This document shows positions 38,468 through 45,400 of a stretch of DNA of 64,000 nt, in pieces. The translations under genes and the position numbers were made by a program. The DNA is from Tetranychus cinnabarinus (lineage: Eukaryota; Arthropoda; Arachnida; Trombidiformes; Tetranychidae), in contig WHVY01000002.1 of the NCBI GenBank assembly GCA_022266195.1, forward strand, positions 12,725,001 to 12,789,000, in the 5' to 3' direction. The number at the start of each line of letters is the position of its first letter. Position 1 is the stretch's first letter. The notes beneath the pieces are model-generated. The model was given only the letters and a program-made list of their open reading frames with translations. It made no database searches and had not been told where the DNA came from.

Positions 38468-39219
38468 CAACAGACAGACCAATTTTTGCACCAATAGACG
38501 TAGAAACTCATACACCATTGAGTCGAAACATTGCTTTCATAGTAGTAGTAAAAGAACATAATCTAACCCTAGTACATAACCTAACCCCTACTAGACATTA
38601 TTATTGCTAATATGAACAACATTGAAAACTAGAAAATGAAGGTCATTGCTAGCAAAACAAACTTTTAAATTTAAACCCGGAAAACCCCGAAACTGCATAC
38701 AAACAGCTATGTTCAACCTTGATCTATGATGCGGAAGAGTTATCTGAATTATTTAGCTTTCAAAGTGCTTTTTTAATATGCAATTTATGCATCAAAATGT
38801 AAACAATTTAATTGATTTTGACGTATAACGAGAAGTGAAATTGAAACAACGTTGCAAACACATGCGATTAATACAGATATGCATACAATTTGACCATGGG
38901 ATTTAGTATGGATGCCGATGAAGTTTTGATCAATTTCATATTCAATTTTTACATCCAATTAAGTTGATTTAATTAGTTTTATTAGTATTACTTTTTTATT
39001 GGTTTTAAGTTCAGATTTTAAGTCGATTTTTGTTTCGACTTTTTTCGGTCGATTTTAAGTTTAGTTCTTCGAACTGATTTTTGTTTTACTATTTTGACTT
39101 GATTTTAGTTTGTTTTTTGATTGATTTAGTTTCATTTCTTTGTTATTAATTTTGAGTTTGCTTTTTGAGGTGATTTTGGGTTTGCATTGATTTTAGTTTT
39201 TTCACGTTGTTTTTATCCT
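38468..39219. other. AT-rich non-coding sequence
   Basis: No gene recognised. From about 38990 the text becomes a degenerate repeat of TTTTGATTTTAGTTT-like words leading into the dispersed repeat at 39220. Confidence 0.5.
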
Positions 39220-39620
39220 TGTCATTTCCTTATTGACTTTTTTCACTGGCTATAACTTTACTTGTTCAATTTTTAGTTAGATTTAATCATATTTTTACTT
39301 CTAAATTTATTTCAACTTATAATTTCGCAAAATTGAATTTGCTTGTAAGTATTGAATTTGATTTTGACTTTTTTATCTAGTCCCAGTTCAATTCAAATTG
39401 GTTTCGCTTCGACTTTTTGAAACGAGTTTTGATTTTTAATTTTACTTATTGGTTAATACTCAGATTTCAAACTAATTTCAATTAAAATTTTTTCGTATGG
39501 GTTTGACTTGTATGCTGATTTGAATTTGATTTTAACTGATTTTAGCTGTGATTTTCTTATTGATTTTAACCAATACGTGGTTTTATAAAAAAATCACGTA
39601 TTGGTTTAACCTACGTATTG
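39220..39620 (-). repeat. dispersed repeat, inverted relative to copies in the tandem array
   Basis: The reverse complement of this segment matches about 50043-50500 (and the later array copies) along its length with moderate divergence. Shared blocks include AATTATAAGTTGAAAT, TTTAGAAGTAAAAATAT, AATCTAACTAAAAATTG, GCTAAAATCAGTTAAAATCA and TCAAACAATACGTA. It is a mobile or dispersed repeat family without recognisable coding capacity. Confidence 0.75.
39568..39606. repeat. perfect 12-bp inverted repeat, 15-base loop
   Basis: AACCAATACGTG at 39568-39579 pairs with CACGTATTGGTT at 39595-39606. It lies 57 bases before the orphan ORF and contains the E-box-like CACGTA core. It may be part of the dispersed repeat's end or a regulatory site. 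Confidence 0.7.
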
Positions 39621-39662
39621 TTTGATTTGAATCGCTTGGAACCTATTTTATTTCATTGATAG

Positions 39663-40016
39663 ATGCCATTCCCAAGAGTTGACAATTCCGTTCGATTACA
39701 CTACCATAAACTTATTTTCAAATGTCATCCTATGCGAAATAAGATTCGTTTTCTCCTTCGGTTTTTGGTAAATTGTAATGGTTTTCTTTGCAACAATGAA
39801 ATAAAACAGATAGATGATATCGTTAGAAAGCTTATTGGCAATAGGAGAGCGCATACAAGGAACATTCGAGATTTATGTAAACTGGCAAAAGCAAGGAACA
39901 ATCTGCTGAAGCGCCCAACAACAGAAGAAGTCATCGAAGAATTGCTTTATCGCCTCCACATTTTTTATCACGAAATAGCTGACGAACGAAATTATTACAT
40001 TTATTTTCTCTCATAA
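39663..40016 (+). CDS. orphan 117-aa protein, unrecognised
   Basis: ATG 39663 to TAA 40014-40016. Unlike the AT-driven open frames elsewhere, the composition is balanced: basic, Arg/Lys/Asn/Leu-rich, predicted mostly helical, with four cysteines and no signal peptide or membrane segment. A TATATAA-like stretch and an AATAAA (40230-40235) lie downstream, so a short polyadenylated transcript is possible. It sits between the dispersed repeat and the LTR element and could be a remnant of another mobile element or virus-derived gene. I recognise no family. Confidence 0.45.
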   Translation: MPFPRVDNSVRLHYHKLIFKCHPMRNKIRFLLRFLVNCNGFLCNNEIKQIDDIVRKLIGNRRAHTRNIRDLCKLAKARNNLLKRPTTEEVIEELLYRLHIFYHEIADERNYYIYFLS

Positions 40017-40312
40017 TTTTTTGATCTTTGCTTTCATGTGTTTTTGTTATTGTTTTTATTATTTGCTATTTTTGTATTTCTTTTTTCACATTCATATGTA
40101 ATTTACTTATCATGTCAATTCCTTTTTTTTAATTTCGCGTTTATTTTCATTAAATTTTTTTTCTCTAATCCTTTTTCTCCATTTTTTGCGTATATAAACA
40201 GTGTTTGTTTGGGATATATTTCAGTCAGAAATAAAGGCTCAGAATGAACAAGTTTATTATTTTTTTCATTATAAGCCTCCAACAGTATTAAGACCCTTTA
40301 AAAACATGCTAA

Positions 40313-40587
40313 TGCAAAAAGAAAACGCATCTGCACCTTAGATAAATAATAATAGTTTTATTGTTTTTGTTATTTTGTTATAACCTTTTCATGTTATTGA
40401 CACAGTTGTGTCTCGAATATTTTTAAACTGTATCAATCAATAATTACACAGATGTGTCTCAAATTGAAACAATGTTTACTCTTAAATGAGTATAAAAACG
40501 AACTGTTTTAAAATTAAAGTTATCATTAAAGTAATGGTTTTAAACTAATAACATCTCTATTCTTTACCATCAACTTTAAATCGATCA
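40313..40587 (+). repeat. 5' LTR of the errantivirus-like element
   Basis: 275 bases, TGCAAAAAG...ATCGATCA. TATAAAAA at 40491-40498 marks the likely core promoter. Two copies of ACACAGNTGTGTCTC (40400-40414 and 40446-40460), each containing the near-palindrome ACACAGNTGTGT, lie upstream of it in the presumed U3 enhancer. Confidence 0.93.
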
Positions 40588-40589
40588 AT

Positions 40590-40606
40590 TGGCGACCACG
40601 GCAGGA
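40590..40606 (+). other. primer binding site, tRNA-Arg type
   Basis: TGGCGACCACGGCAGGA begins two bases after the LTR. Its reverse complement, ending GTGGTCGCCA, resembles the 3' end of a eukaryotic tRNA-Arg (UCG-type acceptor) including CCA. The tRNA assignment is from memory of tRNA 3' ends; the position itself is diagnostic. Confidence 0.7.
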
Positions 40607-41524
40607 TGGTCTGCCCACAACTCACAACTCAACAGAACCAATTAAATTTAGCTTTGAAAAAAATAAAATTTTCACATAGAAATTTTAACCAATCTTTCTC
40701 AACAGATAACCCTTCATCTCCTGTCGTCAAGCCTCCTCAACCATCAGCTTCTCTCATCAATAAGTTGCCTTCTCCTGAGGCACCATTATCTCTCGTCAAT
40801 TCGCCTTCTCAACTGGCATCTCCCTCACTTGCTGCTTCAACTGCTGGTGGATCTTCTGCCTCATCGAAAACTTTACTTTGTAGTGGGTCAGTAGGCCAAA
40901 GTAAGTAAAAAAAACACTTCAACGTTTTAACATATACCTAGATTTGCTAGAAGCCAGGGCAGTTCCATAGAGGAAAACTCCCGGTGCTGCAAATCAGGTA
41001 TCGCGTACGCGAGGGTGCTGATTTGTTCAGTAGTTTACAAAAAAAAACACACACACGCAAGAAAGTCCAAAATTATTTAGATTTGTTTTTTATTATCTAT
41101 AGATGACAGTTCGAGACTAGATCGTCAACGCAGACGAAACAGGAACTCGCGTATACACAAAAAATTAAATAAAACAGAAAATAACTGCAAAGAATACGCA
41201 AGTTTGAGACAATTCGAAAAAAGAATTTCAAGATCTTTTAATAAAGCATTGAAGCTAAAAACAGAATTTAATCAACAAAAGAAGCCTGAATTATTAGCCC
41301 AGGCGCAAATACAATTTGGTGTTGCTGATAAAACCGCTTGGACATTTAAAACTAAGTCTAACCAGTTTCAAGAGAAAATTAAACAGCCATTGATATCAGG
41401 ATTGCAAAGATCGAATCCAAGAGAAATTGTACATTTTATAGTATTCAATGTAAAAATAGTTATTTGTATCCACCGAAAACCGATCCAACTGCTACACCAT
41501 ACATTCAGGGTTCTGCCGCTTTAA
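40606..41524 (+). CDS. 5' accessory ORF of the LTR element, probably spliced
   Basis: ATG at 40606 overlaps the end of the primer site. Exon 1 (40606-40900) encodes about 98 codons of a Ser/Pro/Ala-rich polypeptide ending at a strong donor, AAA|GTAAGT. A matching acceptor, TTTTTTATTATCTATAG, ends at 41102, and exon 2 (from 41103) continues in phase with a Lys/Arg/Gln-rich helical segment, ending at TAA 41522-41524. Another frame is open from about 41383 to TAG 41572-41574 and looks more protein-like at its end, so a frameshift may lie between. No known family is recognised. The donor could also serve env mRNA, as errantiviruses express Env from a spliced transcript. An extra ORF before gag is not standard for this group. 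Confidence 0.5.
40990..41025 (+). other. GC-rich stem-loop with CGCG palindrome in the leader intron
   Basis: CAAATCAG (40990-40997) pairs with CTGATTTG (41018-41025). Between them is the perfect 12-base palindrome TCGCGTACGCGA (41001-41012). GGTGCTG occurs just before the stem and again within its 3' side. In this AT-rich element it stands out and is a candidate RNA dimerisation or packaging signal; it would be removed by the proposed splice. Confidence 0.65.
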
Positions 41525-41671
41525 AAAGAAGAAAACACGTTGGCAGCGAGCTCGAGATTGGCTACGATTTGTAGATTGAATTTCTATGTTTAATTTAAGT
41601 TATTATTAAAAATCAATTTATCGTTTTATTAAGTAAGCATTTTTTTTTATCAACACTATTAATAAAAAAAA

Positions 41672-42403
41672 ATGGGAGACACAAACAAAACAGAAGTCAC
41701 TGAAGTTAGACCTCAGGTTCTAACAACAATCAAAGAGATCAAACCAAATATTTTAATGTTAGATGATTCGGTTAATGATTTGATTGAATGGTTCGAAAAC
41801 TATGAGTTCGAGACAAAGGCTGCAGCATGGGACGATAAAACTAGATGTAATCGTCTTCCCATGTATTTGCAGGGTACCGCTAGAAGATGGTACGCTTCCT
41901 ACGGGAAAGACACTGATTATTATACCCTCAAACAGAACATGGTTAAAGATCTATGTTCTTCAGATTACAGAGCGATGTTAGAAGAACGGATTTATGAAAA
42001 TAAACAATACCCTGGTCAGCCAGTCATTGCCTACATTTTAGAGATGAAAGATCTTTGTAGGAGATACGATGCAAATATGCCAGAAAAACAGGTAATTAGA
42101 ACAATTTTAAGAGGAATGCTGCCTGAGTTGGTCCAATTCGTGGATCAATTTGAATTTGATAACGTACAAAGTTTACTCATGAGAAGTAAAAAAGCTGAAC
42201 AGACATACAATAGAAACAAAGATAATCAAATAGAAAAGGAGATGGCCGATAGGTCTAACATTGAAAAAGTAATAATTGATTTAAAAAAGTCAACTGAGAC
42301 GATCGGAGAAAAATTAACCTCATTGACAGTAAAAGAAGCTACCAACAGACCTCCTCCTCCTAATCAAAACACTTGTAATTATTGTAAGAAAATAGGACAA
42401 TGA
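41672..42403 (+). CDS. Gag polyprotein, ending at TGA inside the zinc knuckle
   Basis: 243 codons from ATG 41672. The region of about residues 30-160 is a retrotransposon Gag capsid domain with the signature YLQGTARRWY and LCSSDYRAMLEERI, followed by a charged helical stretch and a CCHC-type knuckle. The knuckle reads CNYCKKIGQ, then TGA (42401-42403), then YRDC in the same frame, so the stop falls in the four-residue gap before the last cysteine, and the usual histidine is glutamine. Gag forms the particle and binds RNA. Pol and Env continue in the same frame, so the TGA is either a read-through site controlling the Gag:Pol ratio, as UAG does in gammaretroviruses, or a nonsense mutation. Confidence 0.9.
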   Translation: MGDTNKTEVTEVRPQVLTTIKEIKPNILMLDDSVNDLIEWFENYEFETKAAAWDDKTRCNRLPMYLQGTARRWYASYGKDTDYYTLKQNMVKDLCSSDYRAMLEERIYENKQYPGQPVIAYILEMKDLCRRYDANMPEKQVIRTILRGMLPELVQFVDQFEFDNVQSLLMRSKKAEQTYNRNKDNQIEKEMADRSNIEKVIIDLKKSTETIGEKLTSLTVKEATNRPPPPNQNTCNYCKKIGQ

Positions 42404-45400
42404 TACAGAGACTGTAGAAAACGATCGTACGATGAAAGGCAGAGAAACGGAAATTATCAAAATGAAAACCAGAATAGAAATTACCAACAAAGAAACAATC
42501 CATATAATAATCAAATGCAAGGTACCAATTATCCTTTCACTAATCCAACGAATAATCAGAATAATCCACAATACAACACACCAAATACAGGAAGATGGCA
42601 AAATCCAAAAATAGTTGATACACAAGCTAGTCTTGGATTATTTTACAGTTTTCTTAACAATGTTCAGGAAAATAAATTGATCTTCATGGATACAGAAATC
42701 CGAAGAAACAAATTCAAAGCTCTCATAGACACAGGATCAGATGTAACAATTGTCACTAGAAGTGTGATCAATAGAATAGGACAACCTTATTCTCGGTACC
42801 AGGGACCTAGAACTGATACAGCATGTAACATTCCCATTCAACCGATAGGTAAAACAGATATAGAACTAACATTAATTGATGATAAACAAAGAATTACCAT
42901 TTCAGCAACAGTTATGATTGTCGATAGCTTACCAGCAAATATTGAGGTCTTAATCGGACAAGATATTTCCTGTGAAGCTGACATACAGATAGGCTGTAAA
43001 GATCGCAAAGCCTGGATCGGTTACAAAAAATTCAAAGAAATTAGCCCAATTTATAATGATAATGATGAAGATTCACTTCCAGAACCTTGGAATGAATCTG
43101 ATCTGAGTGAAGATGAACTAATCGAAATTCAATCTACATCTCGGCAACCGATCTCAGCTACTGTTGCTCAAAACGAGACAAAATACAATCTGGATGCATC
43201 TTTGCAACAAAACGAGTCTTCTTGTTTGATGATGTTGTTAAATGACTATCGACAAGTTTTCTCTTTTCCTGGTGATAAATTGGGTAAGACTCATCTTGTC
43301 CAACACAAAATTGACACTGGCAATAATGTACCAGTTCATCAACCACCCTATCGACTTTCTCCTAGCAAACGTGAATTAGCAGATACCATGATTAATGAAT
43401 TAATCAAAGATGGTTTTGTAATTGAATCAAGTTCACCTTGGGCTTCACCAATTGTGATCGTTGATAAGAAAACAGGGGATAAAAGATTCTGCGTTGACTA
43501 TCGAAAGTTAAACGAACTAACGAAAAAGGATGTTTATCCTTTGCCTGATATTCAATTAGCATTAGATTGCTTACAGGGTTCACAGTACTTCAGCCTTTTA
43601 GACCTAAAAAGTGGTTATTATCAAATAGCTATGGATCCTAGTGATCAAGAGAAAACTGCTTTCATAACTCAAAACGGTCTTTTTGAATTTGTAGTTATGC
43701 CTTTTGGACTTTCTTGTGCACCAGCAACATTTCAAAGGCTTATGGATAGAGTCATCTCAGGATTAAAGTATAAATTTGTACTAGTTTATATTGATGATGT
43801 TATTGTTTTCTCGAAAAACTTTGATGAACATTTAGAACACCTAAAAATCGTCTTTGAAAGACTGCGAAAAGCCAATTTGACTCTAAAGCCTTCGAAATGT
43901 TTCTTCGGACGTTCTCAAATCCTTTATCTAGGTCATATGGTGACAAGAGAAGGGCAATTTCCCGACGAAAATAAATTAAAAGCGATCAAAAATTATCCAG
44001 TTCCATTGAACTTGACAGATGTCAGAGCTTTTGTAGCACTCTGTTCTTATTTTAGAAAATTTATTTATGGATTTGCTCTTCTCGCTAGACCTTTGACTGC
44101 TTTAACTAAGAAAAATATCGGTTTCCAATGGGGTGAAGAACAGCAAACGGCATTTGAAACTCCTAGAGACAAAATGATTAAACCGCCTTTGTTGGTTCAT
44201 TACGACCCTAATTTACTAACCCAACTACGCTGTGATGCTAGTCATTATGGTGTTGGTGCAATTATTTTACAGGAACACGATAAACAATGGAAACCTGTGG
44301 CCTTTGCGAGTCGACTTCTTCGTGGCCCAGAATTGAATTATGCCATCAGTGATAAAGAATGTTGTGCGATAGTTTATGCAGTTGATAAGTTTAGACCTTA
44401 TCTAGAAGGAATTGAATTCGAAATTATTACGGATCATTGTAGTCTCTGTTTTCTCAAAACTAAAAAAAATTTACCACCCAGACTGTTAAGATACTCTTTA
44501 CTCTTACAAGAATTTACCTTTAAAATTATCTACAAATCAGGAAAACATCACAAAGATTGTGATGCCTTATCACGTTACCCGAATATCAAAGACAATGCAG
44601 AAATAGAAATAGATGATGATGAAAGACTGTTTGCGTTTCTAACAATGCAAAATATGAAATTTGATAATCAAATGAGACTTGAACAAGAAAACGATCCGTA
44701 CATTAGGAGTTTAAAATGTGAAATCGAAAACAAAACATTAAAACCTTTAAGAACACAGAGAAAATTAGATCGATACAAAATTGAGGAAGGGATAGTTTAT
44801 CGTATCGTTAAACGACCTTACGAAACAAGTTGGAACATAGTTGTTCCTCTGAAGTGTCGACAAGACATAATCAGAGCACATCATGATGATATTCTTTCAG
44901 GACATTCAGGTTTTCAGAAAACCTATGAAAGGATAACATCTAAATATTATTGGCCAAAGATGACAACACACATTAATGACTATGTCAAACGATGTGCGAT
45001 TTGTCAAACCAATAAGAAAGGACCAGCAAAATTAAAAGCTCCGCTTCAATCTATAACCACTTCCCATCCTTTCGAAAAACTAGGAATAGATCTAGTTGGT
45101 CCTTTACCCATCTCAAAAGGAAAACAATACATAATCGTTGCAACCGATTATTTCACTCGCTGGGCTGAAACACGTGCAGTGAGTGATCAAAAATCCACAA
45201 CAGTTGCCAAATTCCTCATTGAAAAAATCATGTCACAACATGGTTGTCCCAAAATCCTAATCAGCGATCAAGGAAGAAACTTTATTTCTAAACTAATTAA
45301 GGAAGTAAATTTCTTCTTCAAAACTGAACATTTCCTCTCCTCTCCTTACCACCCTCAAACGAATGGTCTTGTTGAAAAAACAAACCAAACTTTATGTAAA

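Noticed and set aside
42320..42625. 101-codon minus-strand open frame over the gag-pol boundary
   Set aside because: Complement of the Asn/Gln-rich nucleocapsid region; shadow of the real frame.
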